Made by a program: the position numbers and the translations under genes. DNA of 64,000 nucleotides. Source: Meridianimarinicoccus marinus. GTDB lineage: Bacteria > Pseudomonadota > Alphaproteobacteria > Rhodobacterales > Rhodobacteraceae. The notes under the pieces were generated by a model. That model ran no database searches, was not told where the DNA came from, and saw nothing but the letters and a program-made list of their open reading frames with translations. Position 1 is the stretch's first letter. Each line of letters starts with the position of its first letter. The stretch is taken from the NCBI RefSeq assembly GCF_040689105.1, contig NZ_JBFBVU010000001.1, positions 310,001 to 374,000 on the forward strand, in the 5' to 3' direction. Positions 7,891 through 16,110 of the stretch are shown in pieces.

Positions 7891-8834
7891 CAGGCGGCGG
7901 CGATCGCGGCGGGTTGGCCCGAGGCACCGCCATGGGCGCGGGTCCAGTCGCAGGTGGTCTTGATGCCGCCCAGCGGGAAGAAATGCACCCGCGCGATGGT
8001 GAAGTCCGGATGCGCGGCCTTGTGGGCGGCCAGATCCGACAGGAAATCGATGGGCTCGAACGGCAGCACCAGCTTGGTCACATCGCGCGCGCGCCGTTGC
8101 AGCACCCGCAGCGAGGGACCGACGCCGCAGGTGATGGCGAACTTGATCATGGTTTGCAGCTTGGCGGGACCGGCCACGCCGATGTGGATCGGCAGGTCGA
8201 TGCCTTCGGCGGCCAGGCGGTTGGCCCAGGCGATGACCGGGGCGGCCTCGAAACAGAACTGGGTGGCGATGGCCATTTTTGCATCGGTGCGTTGGGCGAA
8301 TGCCTGTTTCCAGCGCAGCGCCTCCATCACCATCTTGTTGCCGCCGTCGGGGTCGATGTCGCGGCTGCCCTCGGGGTGGCCCGCCACGTGCAGGCGTTTG
8401 AACCCGGCCTTGTCGAACAGCCCGGTTTCCATCAGTTGCATCGAGCAGTGGAAGTCGCCCTTCGGATCGGCCACGCCGCCGGCCAGCAGCAGCGCCTGAT
8501 CGACCCCGGCCTCGCCCTGATAACGGGCGATCCAGTCGGCCAGCATGGCCTTGTCGCGGATGATCCGGGCCGGGAAATGCGGCATCACCGCAAAGCCGTC
8601 GCGCGCCAGACGGGCGGCGGTGGTCACCATGTCCTCGATCGGGGTGCCGTCGATATGGGCGATGTAGACGCGGGTGCCGGCGGGCAGCAGGGCGCGGAAA
8701 TCCTCGACCTTCTCGGCGGTGCGCGGCATCACCTCGATCGAGAACCCGTCCAACAACGCCTCAAGCTGGCCCGAGGCACGCGGCAATTGCGCCGCAGCGG
8801 CGGTGGCCCGAGGTTTGAAGTTCAGAAGCGCCAT
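7890..8834 (-). CDS. Methylenetetrahydrofolate reductase (MetF family)
   Basis: A 314-residue flavoprotein of the MetF family that reduces 5,10-methylene-H4folate to 5-methyl-H4folate. Visible features are FSIEVMPRTAEK (the catalytic-Glu segment of the SFEFFPP type, altered), HIDGTPIED, MPHFPARII, LLLAGGVADPKG (flavin loop) and TQFCFEAAPVIAWA. The ATG at 8834 follows GGGAGAAAGCC and is preferred over an in-frame start at 8864 that merely overlaps the upstream stop. The sequence is divergent from enterobacterial MetF. The gene order PF13769 protein, MetF, HAD, corrinoid methyltransferase argues that its product feeds the methyltransferase. Confidence 0.87.
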   Translation of the reverse strand: MALLNFKPRATAAAAQLPRASGQLEALLDGFSIEVMPRTAEKVEDFRALLPAGTRVYIAHIDGTPIEDMVTTAARLARDGFAVMPHFPARIIRDKAMLADWIARYQGEAGVDQALLLAGGVADPKGDFHCSMQLMETGLFDKAGFKRLHVAGHPEGSRDIDPDGGNKMVMEALRWKQAFAQRTDAKMAIATQFCFEAAPVIAWANRLAAEGIDLPIHIGVAGPAKLQTMIKFAITCGVGPSLRVLQRRARDVTKLVLPFEPIDFLSDLAAHKAAHPDFTIARVHFFPLGGIKTTCDWTRAHGGASGQPAAIAAA

Positions 8835-8860
8835 GGCTTTCTCCCAGATGGTCCTTGGGC

Positions 8861-9157
8861 TCATGCCCAGCCGTGGTTGTCGATCAGCGCCTTCAGGCGC
8901 GCGGTATCAAATTCGGCGTCCAGCGCCGCGGCAGTAGCGTCGGCGGCGGTGGTGTCATCGCCGTCAACGGCGATCGGGTCGGCCTTGCGCCATTGCGCAA
9001 GGTAATCGTCGGTGCCCGCCATGCCCGCCTTCATCGCGGCCCGGTCGATGGCCTGTTCGAACCGTTCGGGCAGGGCGCGTTTCACCCCGCGCCGCCCCCG
9101 CCCCACAATGACCTGCGCGGGGATATCGCGCCAGTAAACGATGATCACATCTGCCAT
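8861..9157 (-). CDS. Small PF13769-type (so-called virulence factor) protein beside metF
   Basis: A 98-residue protein starting MADVIIVYWRDIPAQVIVGRG, the signature of the family named virulence factor (PF13769). Its real function is unknown, and from memory it accompanies metF in Rhodobacterales. The core continues KRALPERFEQAIDRAAMKAGM and DDYLAQWRK, with the first 20 residues predicted beta. The ATG at 9157 is chosen because conservation begins there; the region upstream reads as non-protein. It is the first gene of the metF operon, so it is probably tied to folate or corrinoid chemistry rather than virulence. Confidence 0.8.
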   Translation of the reverse strand: MADVIIVYWRDIPAQVIVGRGRRGVKRALPERFEQAIDRAAMKAGMAGTDDYLAQWRKADPIAVDGDDTTAADATAAALDAEFDTARLKALIDNHGWA

Positions 9158-9333
9158 GAACGACACCCGTTGAACCTGGCCCAGCGGTATCAGACCGCCC
9201 GTTGCCGCAAAGGTCGGATTTCGACACAGCGGCCATGTTCCGCGACCTTGTTCGCGGCTGCGGCCGATCATGCGCGCTTGCGTCGCAGAAGTGTCACGCT
9301 TAAGTTGGGATCAACTAGCAATGGAGGGCGCAG

Positions 9334-10452
9334 ATGACGCCCAGGCGTTCGAGGCGCACGGCGGCGATCCCGAAAACGGTCGAGCCCGCCGGTGCGTCTC
9401 CCGTTTCCAGAGAGCCCTATGCCGCGCTCGATCTGGGGACGAACAGTTGTCGTATGCTGATCGCCCGTGCCGAGGGCGACCAGTTGCGCGTGATCGACAG
9501 CTTTTCCAAGGCTGTCCAGTTGGGGGCCGGGCTGGAAGCCTCCGGTGCCCTCTCCCGCATATCCGTCAAACGCACGGTGCAGGCGCTGCGCGTTTGCCGC
9601 CGCAAGCTGGAACAGCACGGCGTTACGCGGATGCGGCTGGTGGCCACCGAAGCCTGCCGCCGCGCCCGCAACGGCAATGCCTTCATCAATCAGGTGCGGC
9701 GCGAAACCGGACTGACGCTGGATGTCATCACGCCCGAGGAAGAAGCGCGGCTTGCGGTCGTCAGTTGCGGCCCGCTGGTGCAGGAAACTTCGGAGCAGCT
9801 CCTGGTGGTGGACATCGGCGGCGGCTCGACCGAACTGGTCTGGATCGACCTGTCGGCAGTACCGGCCGGGGGCCGGTCGGCGGCGATCCTCGCGATGCAC
9901 AAACAGTCCTTTGCCGATCTCAGCAACGGGGTGCGGGTGGTGGACTGGATCTCGGTGCCGCTGGGAGTGGCGACCCTGCGCGACAAGTTTTCGGATGTGG
10001 AAGACGACGCCGGGGCCTTCGCGCTGATGAGCTGGTTCTTCGAGGAACACCTGGCCGATTTTTCGCCCTACACCAAGGATCACACCCGCGCCGGATTCCA
10101 GATCGTCGGCACCTCGGGCACGGTGACCACGGTGGCGGCCTCGCATCTGGGGCTGCGCCGCTATGACCGGTCGCTGGTGGATGGGCTGGTGCTGAGTTCC
10201 GACCAGATCGACGCGGTGATCCACGACTACCTGCGGCTGGGTCCGGACGGACGGCGCAGCGATCCCCGCATCGGGCGCGACCGGCACACGCTGATCATGC
10301 CCGGTGCGGCGATCCTGCAGGCGCTGATGCGGCTGTGGCCCACCGACCGGCTGTCGGTGGCGGACCGGGGCCTGCGCGAGGGGCTGCTTTATGCACAGAT
10401 GAGCGCAGACGGGCTGTTTTCGCCCAGAGGCCACGAACAGGCCCAAGGCTGA
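9334..10452 (+). CDS. ppx: Exopolyphosphatase / pppGpp phosphohydrolase (Ppx/GppA)
   Basis: A 372-residue ASKHA-fold phosphatase that removes terminal phosphates from polyphosphate or converts pppGpp to ppGpp. Motifs are AALDLGTNSCRMLIA near residue 30, VATEACRRARN, TPEEEARLAV, the second phosphate loop LLVVDIGGGSTEL near 155, and the adenosine-type loop GTSGTVTTVA near 270. It is the short form lacking the C-terminal HD-like domain of E. coli Ppx. The start follows a GGAGG site. rlmE begins 12 bases after its stop, so the two form an operon. Confidence 0.9.
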   Translation: MTPRRSRRTAAIPKTVEPAGASPVSREPYAALDLGTNSCRMLIARAEGDQLRVIDSFSKAVQLGAGLEASGALSRISVKRTVQALRVCRRKLEQHGVTRMRLVATEACRRARNGNAFINQVRRETGLTLDVITPEEEARLAVVSCGPLVQETSEQLLVVDIGGGSTELVWIDLSAVPAGGRSAAILAMHKQSFADLSNGVRVVDWISVPLGVATLRDKFSDVEDDAGAFALMSWFFEEHLADFSPYTKDHTRAGFQIVGTSGTVTTVAASHLGLRRYDRSLVDGLVLSSDQIDAVIHDYLRLGPDGRRSDPRIGRDRHTLIMPGAAILQALMRLWPTDRLSVADRGLREGLLYAQMSADGLFSPRGHEQAQG

Positions 10453-10464
10453 GAGGCAAGACCA

Positions 10465-11187
10465 ATGGTTAAGAATACAAGCGGGCGCGGCATGCGCGAC
10501 TTGCGGGTGCGGGTCAAGACGGCACGGGGGCGCAAGCTGTCCTCGACGCGCTGGCTGGAGCGGCAGTTGAACGATCCTTACGTCCAGCGGGCGAAGGCCG
10601 AGGGCTATCGCGGACGGGCGGCGTTCAAGATCCTGGAACTGGACGACAAGTACCGCTTCCTGGTGCCCGGCGCGCGTGTCGTCGATCTGGGCTGTGCGCC
10701 CGGCGGCTGGTGCCAGGTCGCGGTGCGGCGGGTTAATTCGCTGGGTGAGAAACAGGGCAAGAAGGTGGGGCGGGTCATCGGGCTGGACCTGCAAGAGGTC
10801 GAACCGATCCCCGGCGCCGAGATCCACGTGCTGGACTTCCTTGCCGATGGTGCCGACGATCTGGTCAAGGACTGGCTGGGCGGGCCTGCGGATGTTGTGA
10901 TGTCGGATATGGCCGCCGCCAGCTCCGGCCACAAGCAGACCGATCATTTGCGCATCGTGGCCCTGTGCGAAGCCGCCGCCCAACTGGCCTTCGACGTTCT
11001 GGAAGAGGGCGGCACCTTTGTCGCCAAGGTGCTGGCCGGTGGCGCGGAAAGCGAGCTTCAGTCCCTGCTGAAAAAGCGTTTCACCAAGGTTGCCAACGTG
11101 AAGCCGCCCGCGTCCCGGTCCGACAGTTCCGAGAAATTCGTGGTGGCCACCGGCTTCAAGGGGATGCCGGAACCGGAAGCGGACTAG
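10465..11187 (+). CDS. rlmE: 23S rRNA (uridine-2'-O)-methyltransferase RlmE (FtsJ)
   Basis: A 240-residue Rossmann-fold SAM methyltransferase that 2'-O-methylates U2552 of 23S rRNA in the A loop during 50S maturation. Motif I is VVDLGCAPGGWCQVA. The K-D-K-E catalytic tetrad is visible as Lys in GRAAFKILELDDKY, Asp in VMSDMAAASSGHKQTDH, Lys in FVAKVLAGG and Glu in SSEKFVVA. The N-terminal basic extension (KTARGRKLSSTRWLERQL) is the normal RNA-binding part. It lies directly after ppx and ends convergently with sqdC, with a four-base overlap of stops. Confidence 0.93.
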   Translation: MVKNTSGRGMRDLRVRVKTARGRKLSSTRWLERQLNDPYVQRAKAEGYRGRAAFKILELDDKYRFLVPGARVVDLGCAPGGWCQVAVRRVNSLGEKQGKKVGRVIGLDLQEVEPIPGAEIHVLDFLADGADDLVKDWLGGPADVVMSDMAAASSGHKQTDHLRIVALCEAAAQLAFDVLEEGGTFVAKVLAGGAESELQSLLKKRFTKVANVKPPASRSDSSEKFVVATGFKGMPEPEAD

Positions 11188-12041
11188 AGGCTGTCCAGAA
11201 ATCGCTGCAACTGCGCCCAGCCGCCAGGCCGCCAGCCAAGGGTGCGCAGGGCGGTGCAGTCCATGACGTTAGGGCCGGGCGGAGGCGCGGCAGCAGGCAA
11301 GGGGTGTCGCAAACCCTGCCGGGCGGCATAGGCGGCCAGAAGTTCCCGCTGGTCCAGCAGGATGTCCGAGACATTGAAGGTGCGGGCCGCCACGCGCGAT
11401 GCCGGGGCGGTCAGGCACAGGCGCAGGGCTGCGGCCAGATCGGCGCCATGAACCTCGGTACCCTGTCGCGGCGCGAGGGATTTACCGGCCGTGAAATCAG
11501 CGAAAAGATCGGCCCATTTGTGCCAGCCGCCCAATGTCGGGGCGCCATAGACCCCGGTGGCGCGCAGGCTGACCGGGCAAAAGCCGGGCGTGCGCATCCC
11601 GACGAAAGCTTGCTCCACCTGCCATTTCATCTGGCCATACAGCGTGTCGGGACGCGGCGGCAGATCCTCGGTCAACAAGGTCGGACGCGGGTAGGCGCCA
11701 TAGACTGCGCGCGAGGACAGGAAGATCACCCGCCCGATCCCCGCCGCCCGCGCGGCCTGGAACAGCGCAACCGAGCCGTCGTGGTTGCGGGTCAGAAACC
11801 CCTGCCGATCATCGCCTTCGCCGCCCCGGTAGCGGCCGGGCAGATGGTCGAAGGCGCAATGGATCAGCGCGTCGGCGGTGGGCAGGTCGGCGGGCGGGGT
11901 GGCCAGATCGAAGGGGATCCATCCGGTGCCGCCCTCGGGACGGCGGCGCGACAGAAGGGTGATGTGATCCCCGGCTGCCAGCGCCTCGGTCACGACAAAG
12001 CGCCCCAGATAGCCGGTGCCGCCGGTGATCAGCAGACGCAT
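11184..12041 (-). CDS. sqdC: NAD(P)-dependent epimerase-like protein of the sulfolipid operon (SqdC)
   Basis: A 285-residue extended short-chain dehydrogenase with an N-terminal GGTGYLGRFVVTEAL nucleotide loop, SSRAVYG and a YGQMKWQVEQ catalytic Tyr-Lys pair. It is the last gene of a minus-strand sqdB-sqdD-sqdC set like the sulfolipid operon of Rhodobacter sphaeroides. There, loss of SqdC alters sulfolipid assembly, although the exact reaction is unsettled. The ATG at 12041 lies 13 bases inside the sqdD end, so it is coupled to it. The symbol rests mainly on gene order; as a lone gene it would be called an NAD-dependent epimerase/dehydratase. Confidence 0.75.
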   Translation of the reverse strand: MRLLITGGTGYLGRFVVTEALAAGDHITLLSRRRPEGGTGWIPFDLATPPADLPTADALIHCAFDHLPGRYRGGEGDDRQGFLTRNHDGSVALFQAARAAGIGRVIFLSSRAVYGAYPRPTLLTEDLPPRPDTLYGQMKWQVEQAFVGMRTPGFCPVSLRATGVYGAPTLGGWHKWADLFADFTAGKSLAPRQGTEVHGADLAAALRLCLTAPASRVAARTFNVSDILLDQRELLAAYAARQGLRHPLPAAAPPPGPNVMDCTALRTLGWRPGGWAQLQRFLDSL

Positions 12042-12877
12042 GGGCAGGGCAGATCGGAAAGCTTTGGCACCGGCCCGTCGCTGGCATAGGCGTGCCACAG
12101 GTCGATCAGCGGCTTCAGCCTGTCCGCCTTGGGATGCGGTATCTGCCAGGGCTTTTCGTACTGATAATGCAGGATTTTCACGCTGTCCCAGTCCCACAGA
12201 TCGGGCAGGTTGAACCAGACGTATTGCAACATGTTGTAGGTCACCGGCAGCCCGTGCCAGTCGGGGAAGAAATGCTGCAGGAAGGTCTGGTCGGTCCGCC
12301 GCCAGAAGACTTCATCCCGGTCCAGCGCCGCCAACATCGCGGCGAAGGTGTCCTGCGAGGGTTTGGCGGTGAACACGCCCGAATTCATCCGGTGCAAATC
12401 CGCAAGGCTCTCATAGACATTGGGGGCGGCGCAGAACTCGGGATAAGCAAACAGCGCGTCGCAATTGGCCAGCATCAGCGTATCCGCGTCCAGAAACACC
12501 ACATCGGAATAGTCCTCCAGCTGCCATAGGCGCAGCTTGGCGAAATTGTCCAGCGGGGTGTGGAAGCTGGGCTTCTCGCCCTTGGTGAAGGGGGCCACGC
12601 CGTGCAGGGCCTTGCGGGCGTGACGGGCATTGAATGCATCCGAGGTTGGCAGAAGTTCGGTGCGCACCAGCCGCACCCCCATGGCCGCCAGCGGGGCCAG
12701 ATCGGCCTCGGCCACGCCGCCGGTGTGAAGAACCACCAGATCCGCCGTGGTGCCGGTCCGCATGATCGAGCGCATCAGCGCCCTGGCCCCCAGCGCATAA
12801 TCGGCGTTGGTGACCAGCGTCACAAAGGCCCGATCCGCGCGGGCCGGGCGGTTGGCGTGCAGGCCGGGGGTGCTCAC
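12029..12877 (-). CDS. sqdD: GT8-type glycosyltransferase, sulfolipid synthesis (SqdD)
   Basis: A 282-residue glycogenin-like (GT8) glycosyltransferase. It has the N-terminal FVTLVTNADYALGARAL stretch, the metal-binding DxD motif in VVFLDADTLML near residue 130, NSGVFTAKPS and the C-terminal ILHYQYEKPW motif. In the R. sphaeroides model, SqdD transfers sulfoquinovose from UDP-sulfoquinovose to the lipid acceptor at the cytoplasmic membrane face. A GTG start at 12877 overlaps the sqdB stop (GTGA). The assignment combines fold with tight position between sqdB and sqdC. Confidence 0.82.
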   Translation of the reverse strand: MSTPGLHANRPARADRAFVTLVTNADYALGARALMRSIMRTGTTADLVVLHTGGVAEADLAPLAAMGVRLVRTELLPTSDAFNARHARKALHGVAPFTKGEKPSFHTPLDNFAKLRLWQLEDYSDVVFLDADTLMLANCDALFAYPEFCAAPNVYESLADLHRMNSGVFTAKPSQDTFAAMLAALDRDEVFWRRTDQTFLQHFFPDWHGLPVTYNMLQYVWFNLPDLWDWDSVKILHYQYEKPWQIPHPKADRLKPLIDLWHAYASDGPVPKLSDLPCPCVC

Positions 12878-14094
12878 GAGACCGATTTCAGCTTCCGGCC
12901 CTCGGGGTCGTCCACCACGCGGGTGGCAATGTCGCGGGTCCAGGCCGAGACGGCGGGCACGCGGCTGCGGTCGATGCGATGGGCGTATTTCTTCGCCACC
13001 TCGACCACCTCGCCCAGCAGCCCTTCGGCCAATGTCGTGGGGGTCAGGCCAAGGGCCAGGAACTGGTCGTTCTTCACGATCAGATCGTTCTCGGCGGCTT
13101 CCTTGCGCGGGTTTGGCAGATAGGCAACCCGCGCCCCGGTCAAGCGGGCGATCATCTCGGCCAGATCGCGCACGCGGTGGGTTTCGGTCATCTGGTTGAA
13201 GATCTTCACCCGGTCGCCCGTTTGCGGCGCATCGCCAAGGGCCAGATCGATGCAGCGCACGCTGTCCTGGATGTGGATGAAGGCGCGGGTCTGACCGCCG
13301 GTGCCATGCACGGTCAACGGATAGTCGATGGCGGCCTGAATGAGAAACCGGTTCAGCACGGTGCCATAGTCGCCGTCATAGTCGAACCGGTTGATCAGCT
13401 GTGCATGCCGCCGGGTCTGATCGGTATGGGTGCCCCAGACGATGCCCTGATGCAGGTCGGTGATCCGCAGCCCGTCGTTCTGGGCATAGAACTGGAACAG
13501 GATCTGATCGAGGCTCTTGGTCATGTGGTAGATCGAGCCGGGGCGGGTGGGATAGAGGATCTCCATCCCTTTCTTCTCGCCGTCAAGATTCTCGATCTCG
13601 ACATCCAGATAGCCTTCGGGGATGGCCGCGCCGACCGAGGAATAGCCGTAGACGCCCATGGTGCCCAGATGCACCAGATGCGCGTCGATGCCGGTTTCCA
13701 CCAGTGCGTTCAGCAGGTTGTGGGTGGCCCCGACATTGTTGTTGACGGTGTAACTCTTGTGGCGATCCGTCTTCATCGAATAGGGCGCGGCGCGCTGTTC
13801 GGCGAAATGGATCACGGCGTCAGGGCGATGGTCTCGCAGCCAGTCGCACAGGCGGTCGTATTCCCTGGCCAGATCGATCAGGTGGAATTGAAGGGTCTCG
13901 CCCGAGACCTCTTTCCAGATCCGGCAACGCTCCTGAATGCTGTCCATGGGGGTCAGCGACTGCACGCCCAGTTCGGTGTCGATCCAGCGGCGCGAGAGGT
14001 TGTCGATGATGTGCACCTCGTGCCCCTGATGGGACAGGTGCAGAACCGTGGGCCAGCCGACAAATCCGTCTCCGCCCAGAACCGCGATCTTCAT
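12874..14094 (-). CDS. sqdB: UDP-sulfoquinovose synthase SqdB
   Basis: A 406-residue SDR enzyme that makes UDP-sulfoquinovose from UDP-glucose and sulfite, the committed step to sulfoquinovosyl diacylglycerol. Motifs are KIAVLGGDGFVGWPTVLHL at the N-terminus, IDNLSRRWID, HFAEQRAAPYSM, HLGTMGVYGY with the active-site Thr, and PGSIYHMTKSLDQ with the catalytic Tyr and Lys. DLHQGIVWGTHTDQT and the FIHIQDSVRCIDLAL motif, also conserved in plant SQD1, follow. Full length. It begins 111 bases after btaB, with a Pho-box-like repeat in that gap, so it may have its own promoter besides read-through. Confidence 0.95.
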   Translation of the reverse strand: MKIAVLGGDGFVGWPTVLHLSHQGHEVHIIDNLSRRWIDTELGVQSLTPMDSIQERCRIWKEVSGETLQFHLIDLAREYDRLCDWLRDHRPDAVIHFAEQRAAPYSMKTDRHKSYTVNNNVGATHNLLNALVETGIDAHLVHLGTMGVYGYSSVGAAIPEGYLDVEIENLDGEKKGMEILYPTRPGSIYHMTKSLDQILFQFYAQNDGLRITDLHQGIVWGTHTDQTRRHAQLINRFDYDGDYGTVLNRFLIQAAIDYPLTVHGTGGQTRAFIHIQDSVRCIDLALGDAPQTGDRVKIFNQMTETHRVRDLAEMIARLTGARVAYLPNPRKEAAENDLIVKNDQFLALGLTPTTLAEGLLGEVVEVAKKYAHRIDRSRVPAVSAWTRDIATRVVDDPEGRKLKSVS

Positions 14095-14179
14095 GGGTAC
14101 GCTCCGTTTCCTTCGGTCACCGGGGCCGGGGTCGCCCCGCGTCTTATCTTGGGCTAGGCGATGATGGCGCCAATGTCGA

Positions 14180-14197
14180 ATGAAACAAATGCGACAG
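14180..14197 (-). promoter_or_regulatory. Candidate Pho box upstream of sqdBDC
   Basis: On the minus strand, CTGTCGCATTTGTTTCAT matches 10 of the 14 fixed bases of the PhoB consensus CTGTCAT-N4-CTGTCAT. It lies in the btaB-sqdB gap, 85 bases before the sqdB ATG. A single degenerate match is weak, but comparable repeats precede plcP and olsB. Confidence 0.35.
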
Positions 14198-14205
14198 AAG
14201 GTGTA

Positions 14206-14856
14206 TCAATTGTGGGTGATTGTTCCCAAGACCGCATAACCGCGAAACATGTGGTGCACGCGGGCAGTCCCGCCGGTGTCGCGCGCCAACCCGGTCAGAA
14301 CCTGTTCCAGATCGGCGCGGGGGGTGACGTGGAATTTCTCCAGCCAGGCCTGCAAGCCTTTGAAAAACCAACTCGGAAGCTGCCCGGACTGGCCGAAGTC
14401 CACCACGTGCAACTGCCCGCCGGGGGCAAGGTGGCGCAGGGATTCGCGCAGGGCGCCTTGCCAGTCGGGGATCATCGACAGCGAATAACTCAACACGATG
14501 CGGTCGAATTGCGCCTGGCCAAAGCCTGCGTCGGGGTCGAAGGCGCAGGCATCCGCCTGTATCAATCTGGCGCGCTCGGCCATACCGGCGCGGCTCAGGC
14601 TGGCGCGCGCGGTGGTCAGCATTTCGCTGGAAATATCCAGACCGTAAAGCCGGGCCTCGGGATGGCTCCGGCCGATCTTCACCAGATTGCGCCCGGTGCC
14701 GCAGGCGACCTCAAGCACCGATCCGCCGGGGGGCACGTCCAGATCGGCGATCAACTGGTCGCGGCCCAGAAGGTAATATTTGCGAGTCACGTCGTAGACA
14801 TACCGCTGGTAGCGATAGACCTGATCCATCAACTGGTCGTGGCTGTGCGTGCTCAT
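14206..14856 (-). CDS. btaB: Betaine-lipid N-methyltransferase BtaB
   Basis: A 216-residue SAM-dependent methyltransferase with motif I GSVLEVACGTGRNLVKIG near residue 45, GLDISSEML, and FDRIVLSYSLSMIPDW. It adds three methyl groups to diacylglyceryl-homoserine to give diacylglyceryl-N,N,N-trimethylhomoserine (DGTS). The N-terminus MDQVYRYQRYVYDVTRKYYLLGRD, split across two short helices, is the BtaB-type start. The ATG at 14856 lies four bases after the btaA stop. The adjacency to btaA makes the function firm. Confidence 0.92.
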   Translation of the reverse strand: MSTHSHDQLMDQVYRYQRYVYDVTRKYYLLGRDQLIADLDVPPGGSVLEVACGTGRNLVKIGRSHPEARLYGLDISSEMLTTARASLSRAGMAERARLIQADACAFDPDAGFGQAQFDRIVLSYSLSMIPDWQGALRESLRHLAPGGQLHVVDFGQSGQLPSWFFKGLQAWLEKFHVTPRADLEQVLTGLARDTGGTARVHHMFRGYAVLGTITHN

Positions 14857-14860
14857 CGGC

Positions 14861-16090
14861 CTATCCGTCGAACGTGTAAAGATGCACGCCGCCATAGATC
14901 GCCGAGCGGTCCTGCTCCCACATCCGGCGCGACAGATCCGGATGATAGGTCCAGCGGTCCAGAAGGGCCGGGGCGACGCGGCCCGGCAGGATGTCCGGGG
15001 TGCCGCCGGTGCGGAACAGCACGCGGGCGCCGGGGGTGGCGGTGCGGGTGATCTGGGTCCACAGCGCGTTGAGTTGCGCGTCGGTCATCCAGTCCTGTGC
15101 GTCCAGCAGCACATAGGCTTGCTTGCTGGCCTCGGGCAGACCGGCCAGCATGTCGGTGAGCGAGCGGTTGACCACGGTGGCACGGGCCGCGCCCTTGCGC
15201 ACGGCGTCGAAATGCGCGGCTTCCAGATAGGGTGGAACCGGGCCGGTGCCGTCGTCCTTGTAGCCCCGGTTGAACGCGGCCCAGGCAAAGTAATTCTCCT
15301 GGATGGGAAAATCGCACATCAGCTTGCGGGTGCGTTCCTTCAGCACCGGCACGATGTCACCGCCGCCGTCGCGGGCCAGTTTCTCGAACTGCGCGGGGGG
15401 GATGCCCAGCCCGAACAGCGCCGCCCGTTGCCGGGCCAGCACGCGCACCGCCTTGTTGGCGAACAGCGGCGCGATCTCGGCGTCGAAGAAGGCGCGCTGC
15501 TGGTCCAGCGAGGTCGCGGCCAGAAGCGGCGCATAGTTCACGCCCCCCAGCCGAGACACAGCGTGCATGGCGGCGATGAACCGTCCCAGCGCGCCATGGC
15601 GATACAGCCCCCGGCGGAACATGTTGATGCGCCGGCCCAGCAGACCCTGCTTGCTGTCCCACCAGCGGCGGCTTTCGGCATCCAGCACCGGCGCGATGAA
15701 TTCGCGATAGAGCGCGATGTTACTGTCCTTGTCCGCATGGCCCAGAAAGTCATAGAATGTGCGATGATCGGGCAGGGTTTGTGCGGCGGCCAGTTTCAGC
15801 CGCACCAGCGCCACATGCGCCGGCGACAGATCCACCGCCGTGATCGAGGCCGGGCTGGCGGTCAGATAGGACATCAGGTTGCAGCCGCCCGAGGCGATGC
15901 AGACGATGTTGTCCTCGGGCCCGAGGTCCAGACCGACCATGTCGGCCACCGGGTCTTCCCAGATCTGGGCATAGACAAGCCCCTGGAACAGTTTCGAGAA
16001 CACCCGTTCCTGCAATCCGGTGCGGCTGAGCGCAGAATTCTGGTGAACGGCGCCGCCCAACTGCACACGGGCGAGATCGGTTTGCGTCAT
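14861..16090 (-). CDS. btaA: S-adenosylmethionine:diacylglycerol 3-amino-3-carboxypropyl transferase BtaA
   Basis: A 409-residue DUF3419 protein that transfers the aminocarboxypropyl group of SAM to diacylglycerol, giving diacylglyceryl-homoserine, the first step of betaine-lipid synthesis. It shows VYAQIWEDPVADMVGL near residue 40, the SAM-binding segment NIVCIASGGCNLMSYL, AVDLSPAHVALVRLK, and a C-terminal GARVLFRTGG strand. The ATG at 16090 is preferred because family similarity begins at TDLARVQLGGAVHQNS. It follows plcP by 20 bases and precedes btaB, so PlcP-derived diacylglycerol can pass directly to it. Confidence 0.95.
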   Translation of the reverse strand: MTQTDLARVQLGGAVHQNSALSRTGLQERVFSKLFQGLVYAQIWEDPVADMVGLDLGPEDNIVCIASGGCNLMSYLTASPASITAVDLSPAHVALVRLKLAAAQTLPDHRTFYDFLGHADKDSNIALYREFIAPVLDAESRRWWDSKQGLLGRRINMFRRGLYRHGALGRFIAAMHAVSRLGGVNYAPLLAATSLDQQRAFFDAEIAPLFANKAVRVLARQRAALFGLGIPPAQFEKLARDGGGDIVPVLKERTRKLMCDFPIQENYFAWAAFNRGYKDDGTGPVPPYLEAAHFDAVRKGAARATVVNRSLTDMLAGLPEASKQAYVLLDAQDWMTDAQLNALWTQITRTATPGARVLFRTGGTPDILPGRVAPALLDRWTYHPDLSRRMWEQDRSAIYGGVHLYTFDG

Positions 16091-16110
16091 GGGATGCCTT
16101 TCATGGCCGC

